From NCBI GenBank assembly GCA_015680685.1, contig MNCI01005370.1:791124-855123 (forward strand): a stretch of DNA of 64,000 nucleotides, given 5' to 3'. The notes below the pieces were generated by a model that was not told where the DNA came from, searched no databases, and saw only the letters and a list, made by a program, of their open reading frames with translations. Both the position numbers and the translations under genes were made by a program. This DNA comes from Gnetum montanum (lineage: Eukaryota > Streptophyta > Gnetopsida > Gnetales > Gnetaceae). Shown here piece after piece: positions 45,276 to 55,680 of the stretch; within the stretch, counting starts at the first letter, position 1; every line of letters starts with the position of its first letter.

Positions 45276-45539
45276 TTATTAAATACTTTACCTACTATAA
45301 TGATTAATCCATCAAAGATGCGATAAGGACATTAAGATGATAATTATGTTGGCTCTATGGAAGCCATTGGAACTTGAAACAATTGGAACTCAAAGACATA
45401 TAGCAATCATGATATTTTATAAGAATTATAGAGGGATATAATAGGAACCATCATTTGGAGTCATGATAAGGTGCTTGTTTCTCAAGTTGTAAGACCTTGC
45501 TTCAAGATTGTATGCAACCACTAAACCTCCCAATATCAC

Positions 45540-45640
45540 ATCATAGAGTTATATATTAATGTCTTGAGTAAAACTTGAATTGACAATCTCTTGTAAATTC
45601 TTGTAACCACTTGAGCCACCTTTCATTGTTTATATTTGTG
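45540..45640 (-). repeat. Possible second SINE type
   Basis: On the minus strand GGTGGCTCAAGTGGTTACAAG is a good Box A-like head, with TCAATTCAAGTTTTACTC as a Box B-like segment about 20 bp on. A related head is seen at 8160-8215 (-). A degraded Pol III-type repeat is the most likely reading. Confidence 0.4.
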
Positions 45641-45663
45641 CAGGGGTGAAGGGCCAAGTTTTT

Positions 45664-45702
45664 GGGGGTGGGGGTGGGGAGGGAAGGGGAGGGGGGAGGG
45701 GA
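45664..45702 (+). other. G-rich tract, potential G-quadruplex
   Basis: Seven or more runs of three to six G separated by one or two bases (GGGGGTGGGGGTGGGGAGGG and onward). It stands out in AT-rich surroundings and lies between two SINE-like copies. By sequence alone it fits the G3+N1-7 quadruplex rule several times over. Confidence 0.8.
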
Positions 45703-45719
45703 TGGAATGCAACACATAT

Positions 45720-45856
45720 TGGAACTTGAAATAATTGAAACATATGTATACACCAAGATTTATAGAAGTTTATAACTCAATGTTATCTAGTAGAATTGAA
45801 CTTATGACCTAGGGTTACCAAGCTAAGACCTATACCACTAGGCTAACACCTCATTG
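45720..45856 (-). repeat. SINE-like element, copy 2
   Basis: On the minus strand: head GTTAGCCTAGTGGTATAGG (Box A), GGTCATAAGTTCAATTCTAC (Box B), then ATTGAGTTATAAACTTCTAT, a word with ATCTTGGTGTA, and the end CAATTATTTCAAGTTCC. It forms a head-to-head pair with copy 3. About 137 bp. No long A tail is seen. Confidence 0.68.
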
Positions 45857-45978
45857 TTTATATGAAAATAGGGTACAAGTAGTTAAAGTCTCAATTATAA
45901 TAACCCATTAATTCTTGTATTTGAATTATTTTTTGGTTCTAGTATGTATTTGAACTCATTATCTTTCAATCTTAATAA

Positions 45979-46105
45979 TGAGACATTAGCCTAGTGATTT
46001 GAGTATTGGCATAGTAACCCCAAATTCAATTCTACTAAGTAGCACTAAGTTATAAACTTCTATAAAGATTAAGGTGTAGCTATGTTCTAATTATTTTGGG
46101 TTCCA
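45979..46105 (+). repeat. SINE-like element, copy 3
   Basis: Plus-strand head GACATTAGCCTAGTGATTTG (Box A), CAAATTCAATTCTACTAAG (Box B), CACTAAGTTATAAACTTC, AAGATTAAGGTGTAGC and the end TAATTATTTTGGGTTCC. Word for word the same order as copy 2. Confidence 0.68.
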
Positions 46106-46179
46106 ACACCTCCCTTATTATCTTTTAATTTCATTTTATGCACATGTTGTTGATTTAAACTAAGAAGAAGAAATCAGCA

Positions 46180-46345
46180 TCATTAGTCATTCATCACTTA
46201 TTCATCTCTTAATCATTAATTCATTATTCAACACTCCAACAATTTTCATCCATCAACATTCTTCATTCACCTTTCATCATATTCACCAACATTCATCAAT
46301 TCATCAATCCAATTGTTTACTAATCATCAATTCATTTAAATTATT
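46180..46345 (+). repeat. CATTCATCA-type low-complexity repeat
   Basis: A run of imperfect ATTCATCA, TTCATCACT and CAACATTCATCA words. It is a simple microsatellite-like stretch with no coding meaning. Confidence 0.65.
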
Positions 46346-48687
46346 TTTTTATTAATCACCATTATTATATTTTATCTTAAATAGCTGCAACTTGGATTCC
46401 ACAATTTAATTCAATCAATTCCTTAAAATTTTAGGTGTCATCAACCTTCATTACAATTCCTAGAAAGTAAAAAAGTTACATTTTTGGCTCCCCTTGTATA
46501 ATAAATTTCAACTATCAAATTAATTTAAATCAATTCCAAATTTTATGGGGAGGTAGATTATTTAAAGAGTTTCATATCAAGTATTTACTTCATAACTCTC
46601 TTGAATAACAAAGATATAGACTAAATGTATTTTTCAAATACAATTTTTGATGGGGATTTTTAAGTAATTTTATAAATTTTTACTTGTATCTTATTTTAGG
46701 AAAATAATCTCTTTTTACTTATTTATAATCAAAATTTAATGTTAATGGGATAAATTTTGTTCCATGTCTCTTTCTATCTTCTTTATGAATGTCACTAGAA
46801 GCAATTACCTTGATAAAACTTTTATTTATTACAAAGTTTTCAACACACGTACTAATCGATATAAAAGCTATATATTTTATTGAGTATTTATAAAAGATTA
46901 CAAAAAGTAAATTTCCAATCATGTACTTTAGAAAAAGGTAATGGGCACATTTTTCATATCTTGTTATGTAGCTAACAATATTAAGTTCAATAATTGATAA
47001 TCGGTATCTAACATTTGTAAGAAAATAGAGGTTACATTATATTTCTTACATCACATAAGAGATTATGTTTGTATTTTTTTCTTGTTTATTAAGAACATCA
47101 TCTCTTGAGAATTATTCTTGTTTTATTTAGGTAAATTTGATAAAAAAATATCATCACCTATAGGCTTAGTGCTCATTCCACCAAGGTGTGATCTTGGAAA
47201 TTTGAATTTTGATAAATTTAATAATGTAAGAAAATGATTGAAATGATAAAACAGCAAAAGTCTTGGTTAATTTTTTGAATAAGTTGACGTTCTTAGTATT
47301 TCTATTCCTAAAGATATGGTTACTTATGTAACAATTTATAATATGTCAATGAGGCATATCTGGCGTGATTTACAAGTCACATGTTCAATTAGGATAAAAA
47401 TCATTTAAGCATTCTATCATTGACTTCATGGAATAACCATTAAAATATTAAAATTTATCAAAACATCTAATTTTCTAAATCCCTAAAAAATTCTTTCAAT
47501 GGAACTAAACAAAGTTTAAATTATGGTCATATTCAAAGCTTGATCCACTTATTGCTACTTGGCCTGGGCATTAACCATTTCCTCTAAAATGGATGTTTCA
47601 ATGTGTAAGATAGGCTACTAAAAGAGGATAATTTTTCCTTTTGAGCTATTTTAATCATTTATGCTTTCATAGGTCTCTAAGGCTTTTCAAGTTGTCATCT
47701 TTTCTTTGACATTAACACAATATAGCATATTTGTTAGATGCACTTGCAATCACATTAGATATCCCTGATCTACTAAGAATTTGTCTATTTCAAACCTATT
47801 GTTAGAATTTATATTAATAATTCATGTGATTTTTATGAAATTTTTAATAGAAGGCATGAACCATATGAAACTTAAACTTAGTTTGCATAAGTAGGCTACA
47901 ACCCTTATGTTTAGTGAACTACAAAATTTTGCATTATCTAGCAATAGAATGATTACCCTATGAAATTATGCATATTCATCTCTTTTCCAAAAGATGAAGT
48001 AGATTCTTAATAGTTGATGCTTGCTTCTATTTGTGATCATAAAGGTAGGATTAACATAAATTATCATTTCCCTCATCCTTCCTAACTAAAACTAAGCTCT
48101 TACTATTTTGAAGGTGAAAAGCTTAGAATGATAATCTATTGGAACCAAGAGCATTCAAGAATGGTAGTATATAATATTACATAAACACAATATAATAGTT
48201 ATAAAGAGGCTATATTGGAACATTGAGACTATATTGGAAATAGGCTAGTTAGATGCTAAGCTCTTTGTAGCTGAGGTCTTTTATTTACTAAACCATGCAA
48301 ATAAAATTTGAACTTCCTTCATAGCCCAATAAAAAGAATAGGAGTGTCTTAGTCATTTGCCTTTTACCTTGTTCATAAATTAATATTCTCAAATTTTAGA
48401 ACTCAAATATTATAAAAATGCATTGCAAAGTTGTGGTGACATCAAAAATCATTTCCCTTGAAGTAGTTGTCATTGATGCAAACATAGTAGAGCTACCAAT
48501 TGTTACATGAATAACATTATCTATTGGTACTCTATTGAGATATTTGTACTTTAAATCCTTTGATATTATTATTTTCATGATTGAATGTGTACTATTTTAT
48601 GGCTTTTAAATAACATGGCAGATTCCTAATCACTCTCATGGATATGTTGATGTCAAATCCTTTCTAATTCTTTCATGTTCATCTCCA
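46346..48687. other. AT-rich spacer, no gene seen
   Basis: No long or recognisable frame. At 47355-47395 GGCGTGATTTACAAGTCACA then TGTTCAATTAGG is weakly tRNA-like, without a cloverleaf. Short frames at 46719-46922 and 48396-48578 (both -) are unremarkable. Confidence 0.4.
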
Positions 48688-49375
48688 AGACATTATTGCC
48701 ATGGGACATAGGGTATTTAAAAAAGGAATAGAGGTAGATTCAGATAAGATAAGAGTTATTTAAAATATCACCTAGAGGCCATAGACTATTAAGGATGTTA
48801 GATAATTTTTGGGTCACACATGATACTACAAAATATTCATTGAAAATCTTTCAAGGATACCAAAGCTACTAGTAAAACTAACAAAGAAAGATGTATCATT
48901 CTAATCGATAGAGTATTGTAATAAGGCATTCAAGATACTAAAGTAGAAGTAATTGAAACACCAATCATTTGAGCTTTGAATTGGTCTAAACCATTCCACA
49001 TTATGACAAATTCTTCAAACTATGCACAGGGTGCAATACTTACTTAGTTTGATGATAAGAAAAGATCATATTACATAAACTATGTCAATTGAAGCACCAC
49101 TAGAGCCAAACTCAACTACACCGCTATAGAAAAGGAGCTTATGGTTATGGTGTATGTGCTTGAAAAATTTATACATTATATGCTTGGTTATCCTATTTAT
49201 GTCCACATGGATCATAGTGTCATAAGATTTCTAATGAATAAACCAACAGTTAGTCCAAAGGTGATATGATGGCTCATAATACTATAAGAGTTTAACATCA
49301 CAATGATAGACAAGAATAGAATAGAAAATGTTGTAGTAGATCATTTATCAAGACTAAGATGGAAACTGTAGAAAC
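48688..49375 (+). pseudogene. RT C-terminal part and RNase H of element I
   Basis: Readable pieces: GIEVDSDKIRVI, LVKLTKKDVSF, the RNase H strings noted for element I, and NVVVDHLSRLRW near 49331-49366, the usual end of the domain. Stops frequently replace Trp or Gln codons. The N-terminal RT half with the catalytic FMDD box is missing. Confidence 0.7.
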
Positions 49376-49499
49376 AAGATGAACCATTATCAAACCAACT
49401 ACCTAATGAAAATTTTTTTATAAAGATAACAATGGTTGTTAACTCAATAGAAAAGTCATGGATTACTAACTACATGACTTATCTCACTACACAATGGCT

Positions 49500-50285
49500 T
49501 CTTGTTGAGTGGAATAAGAAATAAAAGTATTTCCTCTTGACAATGAAATGGAATATGGAAATCAATGAAAATATTTACAAGATCTATGCCAATGGATTAG
49601 TGAGATGATGTGTTCCAGAACAGAACCAGCAAAAAATCCTACAAGATGCGCATGAGGGACCTAGTGGTTACTATGCTAGACATAAAATAGCACTAAAGAT
49701 GATGATGGTAGGTTATTTTTGGCCTCCCATATTCAAGGACACACACAAATTCACTTAATCTTGTGAAAGGCGCCAACGTGATAGTAGAGTAATGATAAGG
49801 AATGAAAGGCCATAATAATGGATCCAATCATTAGATCCATTTAACATATGGAAAATTGATTTTGTGGGTTCCATCACACCAATGTCCAATGGAAAATCAT
49901 ACATTATAGTAATAGTTGATTATTGCATGAAGTGGGCAAGAGCAGATGCAATTCTTTCAACAACACGTAGTGAATAGATTTGGAGTTCCACGCATGCTCA
50001 TATCTGACAATGAAACACAATTCATAAGAGCTACATTCAAGAAGCAAATGCAACAACTTGGGGTATACGATAAACTAACTACACCATAAAATCTGCAAGC
50101 AAATGGTCAAGAAAAAGTGAATAACCAAGAAATCACAAGAATATAAACTAGAATAGTTAGTTGATTTAGAATGGATTGGAGCACTAAGTTGAATGATGCT
50201 CCATGGGCATATAGAACCACATGAAAACTTCCAATAAGATACTTGTCCTACAAGCTAGCGTATGAGCTAGTTTATGGAAAAGAAG
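49500..50285 (+). pseudogene. Integrase of element I
   Basis: Includes MEINENIYKIYANGLVR, VPEQNQQKILQDAHEGPSG, MVGYFWPPIFKDTHKF, WIQSLDPFNIWKIDFVGSIT and SYIIVIVDYCMKWARADAI. It aligns with integrase of H at 42770-43160. A deletion or frameshift follows near 49955. Confidence 0.7.
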
Positions 50286-50459
50286 ATAGTAAAAATGGAA
50301 AAATATGAAAAGAATGACAAGATATCAAAGAATGTGAAAATTAGTAAGAAATGTAAAAAGGCATAATAAAAAATTAGAAATCAAAAAGAAATTGTAAAAC
50401 AAAAAAGTTGGAAAATGCTTATTAATTCCTTGATCATGATGAGTATCTCCCCCATAACT

Positions 50460-51589
50460 AAACTCATAGGCAAGTGTTCAAAAAATGGATCCTAGTTTCC
50501 CTAGATAATACACTTGAGGTTTCTCACTTAACATTCTTAATGACTTAGTTTTTTGGTTATTTTCCCATGTAATCTTGATGGTAATTAGATTTTGATCATC
50601 TAAGCCCTTAGTTCCTCTTTCTATTGGTGTATGATTATGGTTTATTATTTCCATTTGTAAGTTCTTGGTTAGGGTCATTTTCTTAGAATGGGAATTAAGA
50701 AGTGGTTCAAATGCTTCCATGCATGTTTTACACACTTTTAGACTCTTAGTTTACAACCATTAGGTGTCTTGTGGTTTAGTGGCCCCTACTCTCTCTTATA
50801 CACGTACTTGTCTTTCATATTTAGTGTGGATTGGTGTCATGGCTATGTTGGCATTTTGAAGTGTTGGTCCACAACTACATCCTTCTTTATCATTAGTAAT
50901 GCATCGAATTGCCTATCTCTCCATAGTGATAGGTTCATCTATTATGTTTTTCATTGGAGTGGTAATGGGTGTTAGCTCTTGCGTAAGATTGGGAGACATT
51001 GTTTTGGTAAAGAAGGGTGTTGCACCTAGTTGGCCTTGTGCTTATTTTGATAAGCCAATAGGTCTACAAGTTTTGTGCTTAGGTGTGGGAACTATACTAA
51101 ATAAAGGACATTTTAAAGATTGTGGCTGAGATCTACTAGCATTATCATTTATGTGTATGTTTGCAACACAAGTGCCATTCTTCCATTGATGTTGTGGTGC
51201 TAATCCTTCCTGTGTTGTTGGTGGTGACATATGGTGGAGGGAAGTATGAGAATATTAAGGATGTCATAGAGAATAAGAGGTCTTAGATGGGGATCCTACA
51301 AAGAATATTATGGGTTGATGATATTCAAGAGAGTGATAGTAATGATTTGAGGTAAAGAAAGTAGAACCACTTGGAGAAATAGGTTGTTGAACATAGTAGT
51401 CATACAAGTCTAACTAGCAATAAGGGTAATGCTAGCTTGATGATGGCATTTCCCATGACTATGGATTTTGCCACTACAGTTGATAGTGATTTTGAGGTTG
51501 ATAAGAAGTCCCACTAGAATAGTATGATTAGTTTTAGGACTATCTATAGTTACCTTGTGAGTAAGGTAATTTCCTAGGCTTTTGCTTTT
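50460..51589 (-). pseudogene. gag C-terminal end and polyprotein tail in element J
   Basis: Matches gag of E at 34170-33980 and of C at 17400-17270 (Pro/Gln-rich stretch with CCATAGTCATGGG on the minus strand), then the region at 16808-17059 of C (NIHINDNASRSQPQSLK). The tail at 50735-50478 matches element D at 23926-24186. The protease is missing, as in C. Confidence 0.55.
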
Positions 51590-53085
51590 GCATAACTTGC
51601 CCTATTTGCAACAGTCTATCTAACACATCTTCATGTTCAGCCAAATTCATCAAGGTTCCAACTAGCATTTCAACATCTTGTGCTCTTGAGATTTTGGTTG
51701 GTGACACAATAGGGACATTAAAGGACTCCTTGATGTGATTAGTAATCATGTCAATGGCTCCTAATGCATCCTAATGCTACATAACCACTACTATGGCTCA
51801 TTCTCTAGTTTTTAGCATTAATTGAAATGATGCTTCATTCCCTAAGATTTTGATGTGACCAAGCATCCCCTTCTCTAGACTATAATGATATCTAGCCATT
51901 GGTAGGGTTTGTTGAGATGGTGGGTCTAACTGCATCTTCAATGAACTTGTAGAGATTGGTCCCCTCTCTTGTTCTCCAACTGATAGTATCTGCAATTTAC
52001 TAGAGATGATGCATTAAAGGTTGGTAGTCCTACAGTGGTGGTGGTGGAACTTCTTACTATTATTGTTGTTGTTGTTACTACTAATTAGTTGGCAGCTGGC
52101 TACTAGGTCCTGCCTACTACTATTGACTAGTAGTCTCAATGGTGTCAACATAAGTTGAGCATGTAGCTCCTTCAATACTACCTATTTCTCCAACTAATCC
52201 TCCTTTAGAGACATGGATTTTGACATCTCAGCATATGAGGCATTTTGAGCTTTCCTCAAAGCATCATTTGTATAACCTAGTATGCTTACTTGTTTGCATA
52301 GCTTCCTAATTAGGCAAGGGAATGTCAATGTTAGCTTCCCTAGTTTTTTCTCTTCAAATTACCTATGGATTTTGAGGAAGTATAGATGGGCAATATTAGC
52401 ATAAAATTTTTCCATTAATATGGTGCTTCCTTTGGCCACATAAGTGGATATCCTATTAAGCCTCTTAGTTAGAAACAGATGATAGGTACCAATCATGAAA
52501 TATATCTTCTCCCCTATAGTTGGTTCACTATACTCCTTACCATAGGCTCAATGTAGCCACAATCTCTTCAAATCAATATTATATCGTGTTCATATCTACA
52601 TTATGTTGGCTCCTTCATTTGGTAAATTGAAGCCTTTGGCTATTGCCTTCATTGAATGGGACACAAGAATGCCTTCTATCTTTACTGTAGCATCAACTTG
52701 CTTATTTTGCAAAAATTGACGGGTTTTACCTAAGTACCATTCACCACTTTTTAACATTGTAGGCCACAAAGGGGATGATTGAAGTTGTTTTTTGATGACC
52801 TCCAGTGCAAACTTCATGAAAGGGCCAAAACTAAGTTTCATAATAATTGTGAACATTATTGACTTTTCCTGAATGGCCTAGAGGCATTTAGTTGACAGCA
52901 TGAGATGCTATCCTTGTTCTAGTCCTTGTTGTTCTTCAACCTCTGCTTGGGTAGAGTGTTTAGTAACAAGAATTTGTTGATGGATACTAAAAGACTGGGC
53001 TTCCTGCTTCGTGTGTTCAACTAATGGAGTTTGTTCTCCAATGTGATCTCTTCCTCCAGGGTGCATGTGGTAAATTCTAGTGTAC
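51590..53085 (-). pseudogene. ORF2 N-terminal part in element J
   Basis: Homologous to ORF2 of B and D: QSFSIHQQILVTKHSTQAEV, GPFMKFALEVIKKQLQSSPL, GILVSHSMKAIAKGFNLPNE, EKIYFMIGTYHLFLTKRLNR, ISTYVAKGSTILM, LTFPCLIRKLCKQVSILGYT and LMNLAEHEDVLDRLLQIGQVM. After that last string, homology switches to gag at about 51590. Moderately broken; pieces of 60-86 codons remain open. The N-terminal end at 53060-53085 is cut by the junction with K. Confidence 0.65.
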
Positions 53086-53089
53086 CTCA

Positions 53090-54560
53090 TGTGGAAGGTA
53101 TGGATGATTTTGCTTCTTTATATGAGCATGATGTTAGTTTTGGGCAGGTTTGGAGAAGTCTCAAGAAGTCATTGATGAATAGGATAGAACAATGAAGGGA
53201 CTATCATATTCAAGATGAACTGCTATTTAAGAATAGAAAGGTATGTGTTCCTAATTGTGATTTTAGGAAAAACATTTTCTTTGAAAAGCATTATAGTGGC
53301 ATGGCAAGTCACATGCATAGGGATAAAACATTGGAACTTGTGGGTAGGTACTATTTTTGGCCTGGTATGACAATAGAAGTCTCAAAATTTGTGAAGGAGT
53401 GCTTGACATGTTAGAAGTTCAAAGGAGGTAAAGGTGTGGATGGACACTATATGCCTTTGTCAATTCCCAAAGGTCCATGGGAAAGTGTGTCAATGGACTT
53501 TGTGAGTGGTATTTCAAAGACCAAGAGTGGGAATGATGCCATTTTTGTTGTTGTGGATAGGTTCTCCAAGATGCCACATTTATTCCATGCAAGAAGGTGA
53601 GTGATGCCTCTCATGTTGTAACATTATTTTTCCAACATGTTGTGAAGTTGCATGGTATTCCATTGAATATTGTTAATGATAGAGACTCCAAGTTCATAAG
53701 TCATTTTTGAAGCTCCCTTTGGAAAATTTTAGGGACAAAGTTGAATCTTTCTAGTGCACATCATTCACAATCTAATGGCCAAACAGAGGTGGTGAATAAA
53801 TCCTTGCTAAACATATTGAGATGTTTGTGTGATGGATAACTAAACAAGTGAGAAAACCTATTGTGTCATGCTGAATTTTCATATAATAATTCTTTTCATG
53901 TTGCTATTGGCAAAAACCCATTTGAGGTGAACTATGGGTTTTGTCCAAAGATGGTTGACACTCTTAAGAGCTTTGATGGTGAAGCTCAACTTAGTGTTGA
54001 TTTTGTGTAAGAGATAAGGGATCTACATGCATAAGTAAAATCAAATCTTGAGAAAAAGGTTGAAGAGAAAGTCCTTAAGAGGAATGTGAATAAGTGGAAG
54101 CCTAATTTTGCTATTGGTAACTTGGTTTGGATGCACTTGAAGAAGAAATGGTTGGGAGGTGTTAACTTCTCCAAATTTAAAGTTAAGAAGATTGAACTTT
54201 TCAAAATCAAGGCTAGAATTAATTAAAATTCTTTTGAGATTGATTTTCCAAATGATGTTGGTATGTCTTTTGTGTTTAATGTTTTAGATCTTGTGCACTA
54301 TCATGGACTAGCTAATGAGAAGACCATACAGGAAAGCATTGATGTGTTGAAGGGGGCTATTGATTAGTCCAAGCCTTTAATGGAGAAGAAGGTAATTGTA
54401 CTTAAGTGAAGGAAAGCTTCTAGCACTTGGGGAGTTAAGAGGCATGAATATTTGATCCATTAAAAAGATTAATCCACTAATGATGTTGTATGGGTCCATG
54501 AGACCAAACCTGTTGAATGGGGGATCACTTCTACCCCTACTCCCTTGTTCACATGGGTTC
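53090..54560 (+). pseudogene. Integrase with chromodomain-like tail, element K
   Basis: Zinc-binding part: HYSGMASHMHRDKT (53289-53330) and VKECLTC. Core: [14 protein letters not shown] near 53489-53530, [11 protein letters not shown] near 53671-53710, SNGQTEVVNKSLLN near 53770-53815; the three acidic residues are present. A frameshift lies near 53598, between HARR and VSDASHV. The tail at about 54430-54500 reads GVKRHEYLIH*KD then NDVVWVHE, the spacing of a retroelement chromodomain, with a stop at a usual Trp. Chromodomains are thought to steer integration to particular chromatin. Few stops, so it is younger or better preserved than I and J. Confidence 0.8.
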
Positions 54561-54585
54561 ACTTTTTGAAGGGTGGGAGAGCTAG

Positions 54586-55680
54586 TGTAGGAACACCTCT
54601 TTCTATTTCCTTGTGCTTTTCCTACAAGTTTTTTTTGTAGGTTTCGCGCTTGGAGAAGACCTAAACTCGTGTGTCCAATTTTTGTGTTGAATTTTTTATG
54701 ATGAAAATTCTTGGATGTTTTGGCATGTTTGGAGGTGTTTTTGACTTATTTTGATGAGTTTAGGAGGTCTCAGGGTCTATGAGGACTTGTTGGAACGCAT
54801 CAAAAGGCTTTCAACATCAAAACAAGCATTTTTATTTTTGGCACCTTCAAGATAGGTGTCTCTCCAAAAAGATAGACGTCTCCCTTGAAGAAGGGAAGTC
54901 TCAAGTTCAAAGGAGACATCTACCAAAAATAATAGCATCTCTCCCAAGAGTAGGGCTTTCACAAAAGATGTCTCCTTAGAAAGATAGATGTCTCCCTTGA
55001 AGTGTAGACATCTACAATCCAAAGAAGATGTCTTCCAAGAATAGTAGACATCTCTCTTAAGAATGGAGCTCTCATAGGAGATGTCTACATGAAACAAAAG
55101 ACATCTATATCGCTAAAGAAGAAAAGCTCTGATGTGGCATATCGATTGGGAAACATCCAAAAGACTCCAAATCTATGTGGAAAACATCTAGGAAGGCCAC
55201 TAGAAAGCTTCCTAGGGTTTTGGATCTTTATAATTATGTATGCCTTCATCGATGAGAAGAGAAGAGAGTTCAATTGGGTAAGAGAGATTGGGTGAGTGCA
55301 ATAGGTTATTGCAGCTCCAAGATTAGCTTGTGATATGTTGATCTATGTGTTCTATTCTTTTGTATCTCACTTGTAAGTTCAGATCTTAGTCTTAGGTTGT
55401 GAGAGAGATTTCTATTGGTTGTGTCTTGCATTGAGAACAACCATTGTGTGACTGTAGAGCCTCATGCTTTGCAATATCATTTGATTGTCATACGTTTTTG
55501 GATGTGTGTGGGTTCTGTGAATCCTATTGTAATCTTCAAATAATTTAATTGAAGATAGCTAGTTTTCTTGTTTTTCTAGAAAATAAGTTTGTCTTTGCAT
55601 AATATCTAGATTTAGTACATTGAAGGTGATTAAATTGGGGAGTGAACCTGCTCCAAGCTATCTCCCTAGAGATGTCTACA
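54586..55680 (+). repeat. 3' LTR of element K
   Basis: Starts TGTAGGAACACC just after the PPT. It contains a phased AGATGTCT array (54854-55106), a TATA-like CTTTATAATTATG at about 55227-55239, and a T/G-rich R/U5-like segment. A candidate end CTACA at 55676-55680 mirrors the start, but it overlaps another AGATGTCT copy, so the true end could be further on. No second copy is in the window to confirm it. Confidence 0.6.
54854..55106 (+). repeat. 112-bp repeat made of 20-bp-phased AGATGTCT/AGACATCT motifs
   Basis: Exact 8-mers start at 54914, 54966, 54986, 55006, 55026, 55046, 55079 and 55099, in mixed orientation. Variants start at 54854 (AGGTGTCT), 54874 (AGACGTCT), 54894 and 54934. Steps are 20 bp inside each block and 32-33 bp between blocks, giving a second-order repeat of 112-113 bp (54854 to 54966, then to 55079). 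The array lies about 125 bp upstream of a TATA-like box, where U3 enhancers are expected. Confidence 0.8.

Larger units (their letters stand above)
48688..50285 (+). mobile_element. Element I: truncated Athila-like RT end, RNase H and integrase
   Basis: Begins inside RT with MGHRVFKKGIEVDSDKIRVI, the equivalent of LGHKISQAGIEMD in H. The RT connection (near 48790-48900) and RNase H (49118-49370) follow, with EKELMVMVYVLEKFIHYML and HMDHSVIRFLMNK, where the Asp lost in H is kept. The integrase (about 49560-50280) has DAHEGPSGYYARHK, where a zinc-binding His is replaced by Tyr, and SCERRQ, where the second Cys is Arg. The core DFVGSI is visible. Many stops. It ends abruptly at the junction with J. 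Confidence 0.75.
50290..53085 (-). mobile_element. Element J: chimeric fragment with ORF2 N-terminus joined to gag C-terminus
   Basis: On the minus strand the order is ORF2 N-terminal two thirds (53085 to about 51590), then the zinc-knuckle and Pro/Gln-rich end of gag (about 51590-50760), then the polyprotein tail KTCMEAFEPLLNSHSKKMTL (50735-50478) and AT-rich spacer. In D and E, gag precedes ORF2, so the order here is rearranged. No LTRs. Both edges abut unrelated plus-strand elements (I and K). Confidence 0.68.
53086..55680 (+). mobile_element. Element K: chromovirus-like integrase and 3' LTR
   Basis: A 5'-truncated Ty3/gypsy element of a different clade. The integrase with a C-terminal chromodomain-like segment (53090-54560) is followed by a purine-rich GAAGGGTGGGAGAGC (54569-54583, probable PPT) and an LTR starting TGTAGGAACACC at 54586. 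RT and everything upstream are missing. The LTR end at CTACA (55680) is a guess based on terminal inverted symmetry. Confidence 0.75.

Noticed and set aside
47340-47400. tRNA-like words with a Box B-like GTTCAATTAGG
   Set aside because: No acceptor stem or cloverleaf could be drawn and no matching copies were seen.
54779-55295. Overlapping short frames on both strands in the LTR of K
   Set aside because: They are translations of the phased AGATGTCT array and LTR sequence, with no protein features.
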